Assembly (NCBI RefSeq): GCF_000005505.3
Contig: NC_016133.3
Span: forward strand, 4,650,001-4,714,000
Length of the DNA stretch: 64,000 bases
Direction of reading: 5' to 3'
DNA from: Brachypodium distachyon
Taxonomy: Eukaryota; Streptophyta; Magnoliopsida; Poales; Poaceae
The position numbers and the translations under genes are program-made. Shown piece by piece: positions 1-10,640 of the stretch; position 1 is the stretch's first letter; every line of letters begins with the position of its first letter. The notes under the pieces are model-generated. The model was not told the origin of the DNA, made no database searches, and was given only the letters and a program-made list of their open reading frames with translations.

Positions 1-320
1 ATTGTATGTTACCTCTGCAAAGGGCCTATCCTTATGAAAGATAAGGAGATAAACTGTGGGTCTTTTGCTATGAGAATGAATCAATTGAACATCTGTTCTT
101 CGAATGTCCTTTTGTCCGGTGAGCACAGCGGGCTATTTTTGTCACTTTCCAATCTACAGTTCACTACTAGTATCTTGAATATGTTTGTGAACTGGCTCGG
201 AGGTTTGCATAAATTTTTAAGAACGCTTATTTTGGTTGGCGAATGTGGTGTATGTTGGTCAATATGACACTACCGTAATGATATTGTTTTTAACAAGTGT
301 ATTGTTTCTAGTTTTTCCAG
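1..320 (+). mobile_element. Non-LTR retrotransposon (LINE) fragment, zf-RVT region
   Basis: In one frame around positions 50-125 the translation contains ENESIEHLFFECPFV, the signature of the zinc-binding segment that follows plant LINE reverse transcriptases. A little downstream (about 235-300) another frame reads YRNDIVFNK, typical of the tail of the same domain. The two pieces lie in different frames with stops between them, so this is a decayed remnant. No reverse transcriptase core is visible; the element probably extends off the left edge. Confidence 0.65.
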
Positions 321-436
321 GTTATTTATCTCACCACCCACGGGATTTATACTTGGAGTCCCCAGAAGATAGTTCGAGGCTTGTTTAGCCGGTTTGAATG
401 GCCAATGCACAATAGGTTATGATAATGAGTTCCATC

Positions 437-600
437 TGTGAATTGAGTGTAGCTCAGGTGGTTGGTTCCTTGTGGTGGAACCAGCCCACTTAGCTTCAAG
501 TCCCAGACTTGGCATGGGTGCTCGTATTTCCTGGATTTATTTTAGGCTTTAACCGGCGTGAGTGCTTGCGTCTGTACTGTGTTTCCTAAAAAAAAGTTCC
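437..600 (+). mobile_element. tRNA-derived SINE (Au-like)
   Basis: The stretch starts with a tRNA-like A box (TAGCTCAGGTGG near 448) and has a B-box-like motif (CTTCAAGTCCC near 494) about 45 bp later. It continues with the grass Au-SINE-like body ending in GGATTTATTTTAGGCTTTAACCGGCG and a short A-rich tail (AAAAAAAAG near 590). The Au-family assignment is from memory of that consensus. No target-site duplication was established. Confidence 0.6.
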
Positions 601-923
601 ATCAGATCGATGCCCTATGTTTTAGTCTTTGTTAGGTTATGCCGTCCATGAGTCGTTGTACCGAGTGTCCTATTTGATTCATTTTGTAACAACATTATAT
701 TTGGTACTAATAAATTGTTATGTATATCAATTATGCTAGCTTGTCAGAAAAAAAAAGCCTTTCGAAGAAAAGAAAACAACCATTATTATGCGAATAATTG
801 TACCACCTCCATGTACCAAGGCAAATAATTTCGGACGGTTCAGTTAGGCTTTGGTCCGGTTTCGACTCAAGCAATCAGGCTCCTGCCCACGCACACTGCA
901 CTAGCCCACTAGCCTAGCTCGGG

Positions 924-3061
924 ATGGCGCCTCATCCCGTCGGCATCGTCTTCCTCCTCCTCCTGGTGGCCTCGTCGTACCCGAGAGCCACCATTGCCGC
1001 AGACTCCGTGCTCGGCCGGAAGGTGGCCGGCACCGGCATCGACGTCGAGGATGATCCCAAGCTTGCGGCGGCGGGGCGTGCAGGAGGGAAGTACGCCGTG
1101 ATCTTCGACGCCGGAAGCACGGGCACCCGCGTCAACGTCTTCAGGTTCGACAAGAAGATGGAGCTCGTCGGCATCGGCGACGGCGAAATCGAGGTCTTCG
1201 CAAAGGTATAATATTGTTCATCTGTTATCCGTTTTTGAAACCATGCATCTTTTGGATGTTATATTGTTATTGGTGTGCAGGTGAATCCGGGGCTGAGCGC
1301 GTACGCCAGACGGCCCCAGGAGGCTGCGACGTCCATGCTCCCTCTGCTTGACAAGGCTAAGAGCACTGTGCCTAAGTGGCTCGCAAGAAGAACGCCTGTT
1401 AAGCTAGGGGTTCGTAAATTAATTAATTAACAAACGTATCTTCAATAATTTCACCTGAACGTAGTTTAATTTAATTTATAGTATAGTCTAGATTGCAGCA
1501 CAACTGAACTGTAGATCTGGGAACAATTTGAATACTAGTATGTAACTATACCATTTACCAAACAAACGTGTGCAGGCGACGGCTGGACTCAGACTTATCG
1601 GAGACGAGGACGCAGAGCAAATTCTCCACGCAGTAATTTTCGTCTTAACCTTAATTAGTATTTAGCTCTACTCTCGTTTTAAATCATGCACCACGATGCA
1701 TGAAGGACTAGAGAGTAGTGACTTGTTGTTGGATTGATTCCCTGACACTACTACAGGTCAGGGATGTGATCCACACCAAGAGCAAATTCCAGTACAATCC
1801 TAGCTGGATCAACGTTCTTCAGGGATCCCAAGAAGGAACCTACCTATGGGTACGTACTACACGAGCTGATGCTCTTAAGGGATCCCAAGAAAAACTGTCT
1901 TTGCACTTACTCTGTTTTGAGGATCAGTATTTTTCACGCATTTTTCTTACGTGTAGGTTGCTCTGAATTACCTGCTGGATAAACTGGGAGGAGACTACAC
2001 GGAGACGGTAGGCGTGATTGATCTCGGAGGCGGGTCTGTGCAGATGGCCTATGCCATTTCTGCAGACGCCGCTGCCACTGCTTCCATAGCGCAGGATCCC
2101 TACGTTACCAAAGAGCATCTCAAAGACGTCCACAGGTTGTCCTTGGACCCTCAGTTTACTAGTTCAGCTATTTTCTCCGGTCGAAATTATTTGTCGAAAT
2201 ATTACACATATATTTAGACACTTTTTGCACATAGATATATCCGTCTTTGGACAAATTTGAGACGAAGGAGTACTGGAATTAATGATCTTTCTATTGCAGC
2301 TACCTGCACTACGGCACGATGGCCTCCTGCATGCTGCGGGGTTTCACGGGCAAATACAGCTACAACGGAGAGCAATTCGACGCGACGGCGCCGCCACAGG
2401 GGGCAGCATACGGCAAGTGCAGAGACGAAGTGATCAAGGCCCTGAAACTGGACGCAGCCTGCAAAGCCCAGAACTGCACCTTCAACGGCGCCTGGAACGG
2501 CGGCGGCGGAGCCGGCATGGACGACCTCTACGTCAGGTCCAGCTTCTGCTACATGGCCCTCGAGGTAATTAATAACGTTGGTTGAGAACTTCACTTCATT
2601 TTGATGATGGGGATTTGGAAGCTTTTCGAGGGATGATTCTGAACTCTGTTTTGTTGTTGTTCAGGTTGGGTTCATCCACAGCGGGGCTCCCAGCGGGAAG
2701 ACCACCCCGGCGGCGTTCGGGGCCACCGCCCAGAAGATCTGCGCCATGGGCTGCGTACCCGCTGGTCCGGCCCGCGGACGCGCCATATATCTGCATGGAC
2801 ATCGTCTACGAGTACTCCTTGCTCGTCGATGGATTCGGTAAGTTAACCATTAATTCATGGAATTTTAGTGCCGTTTGTAGTTATTTTAGTTGATACATTG
2901 ATTGGTCTGCGGGATGTGCAGGTTTGGAGCCGACGAAGGAGATCACGGTTGTACAGAAGGTGAAGCACGGGGAATACTTCCTGGAGGCTGCGTGGCCGCT
3001 TGGAGAAGCCATAGAGGCCGTGGCGCCCACAAAGATGACGCTCCAAGATCAAGATGCGTGA
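924..3061 (+). CDS. Apyrase (GDA1/CD39 NTPDase), frameshifted in exon 7
   Basis: Nucleoside tri/diphosphatase of the GDA1/CD39 family, which hydrolyses extracellular or Golgi-lumenal NTP and NDP. Eight exons fit GT-AG rules: 924-1205, 1281-1409, 1576-1632, 1757-1849, 1957-2135, 2300-2564, 2665-2837, 2922-3061. The N-terminus has a hydrophobic signal or anchor ([14 protein letters not shown]). All core apyrase motifs are present: ACR1 [11 protein letters not shown]2 [12 protein letters not shown]3 GSQEGTYLW and ACR4 [10 protein letters not shown]. The exons sum to 1318 nt, one more than a multiple of three. Exon 7 starts in the frame of [14 protein letters not shown] but must change frame near 2745-2752 to give the conserved [20 protein letters not shown] and the exon 8 tail. 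Uncorrected, the frame ends at TAG 3064-3066 with an unrelated tail. Corrected length is about 438 aa, close to normal. Either a real recent lesion or a one-base sequence error. Confidence 0.93.
2175..2270. repeat. Degenerate Stowaway-like MITE in apyrase intron 5
   Basis: The intron contains CTCCGGTCGAAATTATTTG at one end and ACAAATTTGAGACGAAGGAG at the other. These form imperfect inverted ends of the Stowaway CTCC...GGAG type, followed by TA on the right. The left TA is not intact, so the assignment is tentative. Confidence 0.4.
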
Positions 3062-4666
3062 TTTAGCTAGTACCTTGCAAATAGGGTGTGCGTTAGTGTA
3101 ACCTTTTGGACACCTTCATCGTTCCATGGTTTGTTTGTGTTTTTAGTTTTTCTGCGGGAGATCGTTCCATGGTTGCTGTAATGCCGGTTTGGAATAAAAT
3201 AAAAATCGCAATTGAGCAAATCCGAGAAAGAACCAGCCTATTTGTTTAGAGAAGAAAAATAGAATTTCTTATCCTCAGTAAACTATATTTCAAGAATTAA
3301 TGCAGATTTTGCGCAGCCCTCTCCGTCCCTTCTTCCGTTTGTAGCTGCATATGCTTGAACAAAGTTAAATGGAAACCATTAGATAGAATTACTTGATACT
3401 CCTACATCAGTAGGAAGCGTAACTGGTCCCCAACTCTGGGTCTGAACTCTGAAGCCTGAACAAAGGGTACGAGGCACTGTAGCTGCATATGCTTGAACAA
3501 AGTTGTCAGCGTAAACAAGAGGTGATAGGCAGAAACTTTTTCTTTATCCAGCATGCATCTGATTGATAATAACCGGGGAACCAGAGATCCGGCAGCTCGA
3601 TGCAGATTTATCTTGTGCACTGTATCTTCAACATGTATGCGCAGAAAAATTGTTTCGAGGGCCATACGACATAATGAAAATTATGAATGCTCCATACAGA
3701 TGCACATCTAGCGCACTGTTGCTGCTCCATGGAGTATGATGATTGAGTACTTGCTACCGTAGAACGAACCACCAGCTGGCAAGTTCTGCGTGTTAATCTA
3801 TCTGATCCTCGTTTGCACTCTTACTTCTTCTGAAAAGTGCATGCCCATCTTTGACGAGGATGCCCCAAGTTTTCCGTTCTTACTTTGTAGTGCTCGATTA
3901 CATAGGAGAGGAAGCATACATGTTCTGCTGCAAGTTATAGCACATGTATAACGGATCATTGACATTTCAACTGAAGAAACTGTAAGAAAGAAGAAGGAAG
4001 TGCATAGCTCACTAATTGACCTGACTACCAATCCCTTGTTCCATCAATGGATGATAAAAAAAGAGAGCTCGTGTGTCTATTCAATTTAGTTTTGTCACTA
4101 TGAATTTCCATAGCTCACTAGCCTCTAAGTAATTATACATGAGAAAACGAAATCTAGCAAAAATACATTGTACGGACAAACTGCTTGTGCCTTCAGCACT
4201 CCTATGGCATGAAGCACATGGCAAATATAGAAGTGAAATTCTGTAGATTTTATTTGTCAGAAGCTTTAATACACAGCATTTGTATGAATATACTGGAAAT
4301 TATAACGAATTAAATAGCACAATATTTCAAGTGAAAACATATGATTAATTGGTGTTTGGTAATGTCAGCATAGAAGAGAAAGCTTAATTTGATCTATTCA
4401 AAACGAAAATGTGTATCAACACTTTAGTATTAGAAGCAACTGAGCATTAGAAGTGTGCGACTATTTTTCCACACAGAAAGTTACACTCAATTTTTGTGTA
4501 ATACCAGGTCTCATAATGTGCATCGACTTACAAATAGTTTAATCTCCTAAATGTAGCATATTCACTGCAATAATAATTCTTAAAAGAACCGGCTAATGAT
4601 ACTTGACTATTTCTAAGATCATTCTAAATATTTATGGACAGGCACGGCAACACATACCTCTACAAT
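3062..4666. other. Intergenic spacer between apyrase and LIP2
   Basis: AT-rich spacer between the convergent 3' ends of the apyrase and LIP2 genes. An AATAAAAT motif near 3193 could be the apyrase polyadenylation signal. A 27-bp segment occurs twice, identically, at 3340-3366 and 3478-3504. I see no supportable coding region. Confidence 0.6.
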
Positions 4667-6498
4667 CTAGTTTTCTTGCAGATTCCAATCTGGTCTGAGG
4701 TCTAGGGAAAGCTGGAAAACTTCAGCAAACTCCTTGATCAACGATTTATAAGCTAAATCCATCAGTACCGCTTCATCAATGTCTCTTCCACTGGAAGCCT
4801 TTTGCAATATCTCCTTAATGCTCCCGACGCCACGATCCTTTATGCCACAGGGAACAATGAGTTGAAATGGGGTTAAATCAGTAGTGACATTTAGTGCTAG
4901 ACCATGATAAGCTATCCATCGTGAGACATGAATTCCTATTGCTGCAACTTTCTGATCACCTAGAGGTGAAGTAGAGAGGACATATGTAAGAAACGGAACA
5001 AAGAAGAATCAATACTTTTAGACATCAGAAATATCAATATATAAGGAACAAAGAAGAAGTGGTAACTGATAACATAATAAAACACTTGGCAGTAACCAAA
5101 AGGAGAGCAACATACCAACCCAAACACCAGTGAGACCTTCTATCCTTGATGCCTTGATAGAAAAAGCATATTGCAGGGCACGGATTATCACTTCTTCAAG
5201 TGATCTAAGGTACCAATGAAGATCCATTTTGTGATGCCGCAAATTGAGAATCGGATACATAACAAGCTGAGGAAGCAAAATAAACAATTACAAGAAGCAT
5301 GGATTTTCATTGGCAACATCTAGAAAAGAATTATGTGAAGAACAAAAAAATTGTGTATGCAATTAGTCAAGATCTTAATTCTACAAAACTTTCAATGCTG
5401 GTTCTACAGAAGTAGAAAAAAAAGGACAATATTGTTGGCTGCTTCTTTACTTTACTTTGAGAATTTTTATTTAAGCTAGCTAGAACCATAAAACTAAATT
5501 GATGAGAAAGTAATCAAGAAACACAACGCCAGAGCACATATACAAATATGTGAACTATACTATCGGATACAAAATACTGCAAATTTGACTGATACATGAT
5601 ACTACAAATTTAATGAAACATAATACTAAGAATTTAATTGAAAAATACCTGTCCAGGGCCATGATATGTCACCTCCCCACCACGGTCAATACGATGAATC
5701 TCAATAGGAGCATCCTTTACATTGAAATGTAGGTACTCCTCCCTGCTGTCGGTGCCCAATGTATAAACTGGCGGATGTTGCAGCGTGACTAGAGTGTCCG
5801 AGTCATCTGCATCTCTGCCTGCAAACCCTTTCCTCCTCGTAACAACAGACTTCTGCCAAGCCCATGATTTCGCAAAAGGAACCAAGTCCTGATGGAGATC
5901 AAAGCATTCACACCTGTTGAATATAGAGTGCCATAACCATGGTCAATGCCATACAAAATTTGTGCAGAACGAAAATTGCTAGTGTCATGACCATATGTTA
6001 TATTGGCATTGCACTGCTAGTATCAACAATTCGGTTGGCGCTTGGCGCAGAAAAAAGAAGCCCCACTAAAATGGCAAAAAATGTGTTCAATTATCTCTTA
6101 AATACAGCAGAACAACTATCCTGACGATGATGATTGGCAGATGATTCTTTCAACCTCATGACTAAAACAATTGTGTTAAACAAATAAAAGGTACATCAAT
6201 GCTAGGTATCACCGCATCTCTCCATCTTAGAGACGAGTTGCATTTGACTGAAACTAAGAACATAAGCAGATGACCCCATTGCAAATGAAGATGCGCGAAA
6301 GGGGTACCTCCTCTTGTCGACGGCAGCGGCATCGCGCAGAAAAGCCGCGTCAGTTGTGACAGCGGTAGGACCCGAGCGGCGGCCGGCAGGCAGGCCCAGA
6401 CTTGTACTCCGGGAGCTCGCCGAGGAGCCTTTGGTGGTGGCGGCGGGGAAGGATAAGGTGTGGTGGTAGAGAGAGAAGCAGGGGCCAGAGCTCACCAT
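4667..6498 (-). CDS. LIP2: Octanoyl-[ACP]:protein octanoyltransferase, plastid LIP2/LipB
   Basis: LipB-type transferase that moves octanoyl groups from acyl carrier protein to the lipoyl domains of 2-oxoacid dehydrogenase E2 (and glycine cleavage H) proteins, the first step of lipoate synthesis. Four exons on the minus strand: 6308-6498, 5649-5913, 5116-5266, 4667-4959; phases agree and total 900 nt (299 aa). The first ~64 residues are Ser/Ala/Arg-rich and look like a plastid transit peptide. Diagnostic motifs are [28 protein letters not shown], and the catalytic pair Lys ~206 ([13 protein letters not shown]) and Cys ~240 ([11 protein letters not shown]), spaced 34 residues apart as in E. coli LipB (K135/C169). 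The ATG at 6498 gives the exon 1 frame; longer in-frame sequence upstream enters a transposon and is unlikely to be coding. Plastid rather than mitochondrial targeting is inferred. Confidence 0.95.
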
Positions 6499-6643
6499 GT
6501 CGCCGCCGAATCTTGCTCTGCGGATCGAGTCGCTCGCTGGTTGAGGGAGACCGGATTCGGGTGCTCCGATGGACCGGCGCGCGGCAACGGACGCACCGAG
6601 GGGGAAGACGGGTGGGAGGGTTTGAGGGGAAGACGGGTGGGAG

Positions 6644-7264
6644 TATGGATGGCACCCGCCGGGTTCGGGGCCGGGTCGGGTCTCGGGTACCCGCGGGTAA
6701 ACCCGACCCGTGTGGCTGAGGGACGGCGCACGCGCGAGGCAGAGCGACGGCGGCGGCGGGCGCGCGAGGTGAGGGCGGCAGCGGCCGGCGCGCGAGGCGG
6801 AGCGACGGCGGCGATGGGCGCGCGAGGCGGAGCGATGGCCGCAGCGGGGGCGCGAGGCGGAGCGACGGGCGGCTGGGGCGCGGGGCGGCGTGGCCCGTGG
6901 CGGCGTGGGAGGAGCCGAGGAGGAGTGCCGAGTGGAGGAGACGAGGAGTTCGGTTCGGTGGCGTACAGTGCCGAGTGGAGGAGACGAGGAGTTCGTGCCG
7001 AGTGGAGTTAGGTCAGGGTTTTCACACGAATTGGGGATTTGACTGGCCGGATGCATATACTGACATGTGGGGTCTTTATTACGAACCGGGTTTACGGGTT
7101 TCCGGGTTCGGGTTCTGCTCTCCCAGACCCAGACCCGCCAGACCCAATGGGTCCAGGATTTCTCCTGTTTGCAGACCCGTGGGTTTTAATTTTTTCCAGA
7201 CCCGCATCTAATCGGGTCTAGACCCGTCAGGTAATCAGGTTTCGGGTACCCATTGCCATCCATA
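6644..7264. mobile_element. Non-autonomous hAT-type DNA transposon with 8-bp TSD
   Basis: A 621-bp element begins TATGGATGGCA and ends TGCCATCCATA, an exact 11-bp terminal inverted repeat resembling Ac-type ends. It is flanked by a perfect 8-bp direct repeat, GGTGGGAG at 6636-6643 and 7265-7272, the length expected for hAT superfamily insertion. Subterminal regions are rich in GGGT/ACCC motifs. The inside holds GC-rich tandem repeats (GCGCGAGGCGGAGCGACGG units, 6745-6880; GTGCCGAGTGGAGGAGACGA units, about 6925-7006). No transposase is encoded. It sits about 145 bp upstream of the LIP2 start codon. Confidence 0.85.
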
Positions 7265-7272
7265 GGTGGGAG

Positions 7273-8530
7273 TTTTTCGTGAATTTTGTCGACTCGTTGC
7301 TTTCATCCGTCCTTTTGGTGGTGCGGACCGGGCCAAGCCCATCTCCTTCACGCTCTTCTCCGAATCCAAATACCAGGCGAGCTCTTCTCCGACTCGAAAT
7401 CTTCTCGCTTTGCCCCTTCTAAAAAGCTCCGCCCGCGAGCTGCCGTCTCGCAAGATCCATCCAGGCGTTGGGGCACGGTGGATAGCGCATTGGCGTGGCA
7501 GCCGATTGGAAGAACGGCGGTCACGACGGCCGTCGCTCCGAGACACCAATGGTGACCAGCGACGCGACTCTAAAGAAGGTAGGATAAGAGTGGCGTGCCA
7601 GTGGAAAGCGCGAGGAGAGCAGCGAGGTGAGAGGAGATGATGAGAGGCTGAGAGCGTGCGGCGGCGAGCGCGTTGCCAGTAGCCGGCGGGAGGAGAGCAG
7701 CAGCGAGCGGCCAGAGGTAGAAGACAGTGGGCGGCGGCCACCAGAAGCAGGCCGAGCCAGCATACGAGGAACGAGAAGGTTGGGGATGAATCGGGATCAT
7801 GGCTGAACGGGAGTTGCCTAATCCCAGCCAGCTGAGCTTTTTCTTATTGGTTGTTTAGTCACTAAAGTAACCCAAGAAACCATGTATACAAATTAAAAAA
7901 AACAGAAAATTTATTTGTCAAGTATTTAACTGGGACACTCCGCAAGAACATACAATTCAGACCAATTAGCCAAAAAAAGCAGCGTATATAATCAAATATA
8001 AATCAATACGTATCAAGGTGAGTTTCTTTGGCTAAAAACGCAGCGTATATCTTGGAAAGCAGTCTTGATTCTGAATCTTCACCTCCCTTATGCGTGGCGT
8101 AGATCATGCGAGGCCATGATGGCGGCGTCCAGCCCGGAGACCCCTTTCGACTACGGTATCGTCGTTGGAACTTGGGTGTCCTTGAGCAGGATAAAATGTC
8201 AACAAAACGTAAGGCCCATCGAAAGAGCAGATCTGGAGGGCCATCAAACGGCGACAAGGGGTGCAGCTCACCGGCGAAGCGCACTTGGGCGGACCTTATG
8301 TCGATGACGGCGTTTATGTGGCTTATTGTTTAAGTGAATATGTGCATTGCAACTTTATACTATGCATTGAGTAACCAATTACTATTTGACCTGCTTTCAT
8401 ACAAAACAACGCACGCGAAATCAACATTTATGTCCTGCACATGAGTTTGTCAATCCGTAGCAACGCAGCCCACGAAAATAAACATATCATAAACACATCA
8501 ACATTTAATTTGACGTTTTGATACAATTTT
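7273..8530. other. Spacer upstream of LIP2; no supportable gene
   Basis: The part to ~7800 is GC-rich with several overlapping short frames on both strands but no recognisable protein. From ~7800 it becomes AT-rich. The sequence up to the CTAG terminus at 8567 may belong to a Helitron-like element, but I could not find its 5' TC end. Confidence 0.4.
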
Positions 8531-8567
8531 CCGTTGTTCCGTAGCAACGCACGGGTTCTTTTGCTAG
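8531..8567 (+). mobile_element. Helitron-like 3' terminus
   Basis: A short hairpin, CCGTTGTTCCGTAGCAACG (arms CGTTG/CAACG, from 8531), is followed about 10 bp later by CTAG (8564-8567) and then T. This matches the Helitron 3' rule (subterminal hairpin, CTRR end, host T). A similar core, CCGTAGCAACGCA, also occurs at about 8456. Only the 3' end is claimed. Confidence 0.4.
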
Positions 8568-8569
8568 TA

Positions 8570-10640
8570 GTTCACATATTTGTATCTGTGCTCAAACTTA
8601 CCGGCGAAGGGGAGGAGCTGCGGTGGCAGGCGGAGGGTGAACGGATCCGTTGGTGGCAGGCCCGAGGCCGGCCGGATCCGACGCATTCCATGGCTGCGGT
8701 GGCAGGCCGGAGGGTGACCGGATCCGTCGGTGCCAGGCCCGAGGGCGGCCGGATCCGGGGCTTTCCATGGCGCAGGGAGGAGGACGGCCGGCTCGGGCAG
8801 AGGAGATGGGTGGCCTTCGTCAACGTGCTCGCGGCTGTCGGCTTAGTAGAGATCGGACGTGGCCGAGATCTCATCTCCGCGGCGACGCTCAGATCTGCAA
8901 GAGTGAAAGAGAGTGAGGGAGGAGAAACCAGGAGAGGGAGAGAGAGGGTGAGAGAGAGTACCGGCGGTTGGAACCGACGTCGAGGCCCGTGATGGCCGGT
9001 TCAGGCGAGGACGAGCACGGGATGGTCGGATCTGAAGAGCTTCATGCGCTAGCCAACGCAACCAAAAGACCGATCTGATGGAAGGGGCTAGGCAATCCAC
9101 TTATACTTCAACACTCCCCCTCCCGTGTGGCTCCCTCGAGCCTAAACGTGGATCGAAAGTGCGTCGCGATTTAATTGCGGCAACCGGGTCTCGAACTCAA
9201 GACCCCATGGCTCTGATACCATGAAGAGCTTCATGCGCTAGCCAACGCAACCAAAAGACCGATCTTATGGAAGGGGCTAGGCAATCCACTTATACTTCAA
9301 CAGGATCCGGCGGGGATGAGCGCGGGATGGCCGGATCCGGTGGCGACGAGGGCCGGGAAGGACGGATCTGGTGGCGATGAGGCCCGGAGGGAGGCCGGCT
9401 GGTCGGAGGGGGCCAGGACGCTGTCGCGCGTTGGGTGGTGGGGAGGGGGTAGGGAATAGGCTGCACGAGCATGGGAGGGGAGGAGGAAGGAGGACGGAGA
9501 CAGCGGGCTTGCTGGGAGGAGAAGGAGCAGAGTGGAGAGCTCGGGGCAGAGAGATGAGGAGAAAGGGGGCTCGGGGAGAAAAATGTGACGGCTGAGAGGG
9601 AGAGAGGAGTTGGGGATGGGACTTTTATACCACCCCTGAAAACCCTAGGCCTATTGGGCCGGCCCAGTTAAATGGTAGCCCCAGGAATTCTATCAGTGGC
9701 GTGCACACGCTTACAGATCGCCACTGATACTAGGAGATTCTCCAAGTCTTCTGTTTATCTATCAACGGCGATTCCTAACCTAAAAATCGTCACTAATAAC
9801 ATTTTTAGAAATGAATAAAATATTCATATTATATTTGGTGGATGCAAAACAAATTAAACACTTCTGCTTTTCAATGTGTTACTACGTGTTTGTATTACAT
9901 CAGCCATTTCAATCCAAAATTCAAAAAATTTGTGAATAAAGTTGTAGGATTATATGAACCTTTTGTACTAATTTTAAATTATAAAATTCAATTTCAATCA
10001 GAATAGGCTGAAATTTGACATGGACTCTTAGTTAGTGATAATGAGCATGCATAATTAAATTCAAGAAGAAATAAGAAACTTCTACCTAGAAAATGTTGAT
10101 TTTGGCAAGTTTGGGTAAAAGCTATACTTGAGGTTTACTCAAATGGACCGAAACAAAAGAAATTATATGACTAATTTCATATTTTCACACAATTTTTTTT
10201 GTAGAGGTATATTATGGTAGTATTACTCTCCATGCCAATTCTCAGACTTTTTTGAATTTAAATGAATTTAATAAATTTAAATAACTACAAAATGTCCAAA
10301 TAATCATTGAAATTTGGGCATAGATATTTTGAATCTTGAATTTAAATGCTTGGTGTAATACAAAAATATTGTAACTCATTCAAAAGTACATGCGTTTAAT
10401 TTTTTTTCACAATCACATAATATAGTATGAATATTTTACTCATTTAAGAAAACAAGCATTAGTGGGGATTCTTTGAAAGATCGCCACTAATACTTGGTTT
10501 TTTTATTTTTGGAACCAAGTATTAGTGGCGGGTTTTGGGAGGCTCGCCACTAATACTTGGTTTTTGGATTTTTGAGATTTCTGGACCCGAGCATTAGTGG
10601 CGATTCGTGGGAGAATCGCCACTAATACTCGGGTTTTGGA
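8570..10640. mobile_element. CACTA-like (En/Spm) region with palindromic subterminal repeats
   Basis: A GC-rich half (8570-9640) with repeated GGATCCG/GGCCGGATC words is followed by AT-rich DNA with at least five imperfect palindromes built on ATTAGTGGCG...CGCCACTAAT. They lie near 9691-9732, 9768-9802, 10454-10495, 10515-10560 and 10588-10638. The fourth has near-perfect 16-bp arms, CCAAGTATTAGTGGCG and its complement. Such arrays are typical of subterminal regions of grass CACTA elements. I did not find CACTA termini or a 3-bp target duplication, so boundaries are approximate. A SMART element is inserted in the GC-rich half. Confidence 0.45.
9033..9302 (-). mobile_element. SMART-type minimal LTR retrotransposon, complete
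   Basis: A 270-bp element has two 81-bp long terminal repeats (9033-9113 and 9222-9302) that differ at one base (GATCTGATGG versus GATCTTATGG). LTR ends are TG...CA. The 5-bp target duplication GGATC is intact at 9028-9032 and 9303-9307. On the minus strand the LTR is followed directly by TGGTATCAGAGCCATGGGG, the primer binding site complementary to initiator Met-tRNA. The other LTR is preceded by the polypurine tract GGGAGGGGGAG. There is no coding capacity between the LTRs. This is the architecture of SMARTs (under 300 bp, ~82-bp LTRs), which must be mobilised in trans. The single LTR difference indicates a fairly recent insertion. Confidence 0.92.

Noticed and set aside
1718..1966. 82-codon plus-strand frame inside the apyrase gene
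   Set aside because: It overlaps apyrase exon 4 in a frame that includes it but reads into the introns; not a separate gene.
6202..7056. 284-codon minus-strand frame covering LIP2 exon 1 and the hAT element
   Set aside because: Only the part from 6498 down fits a transit peptide and splices correctly. The upstream part is transposon sequence.
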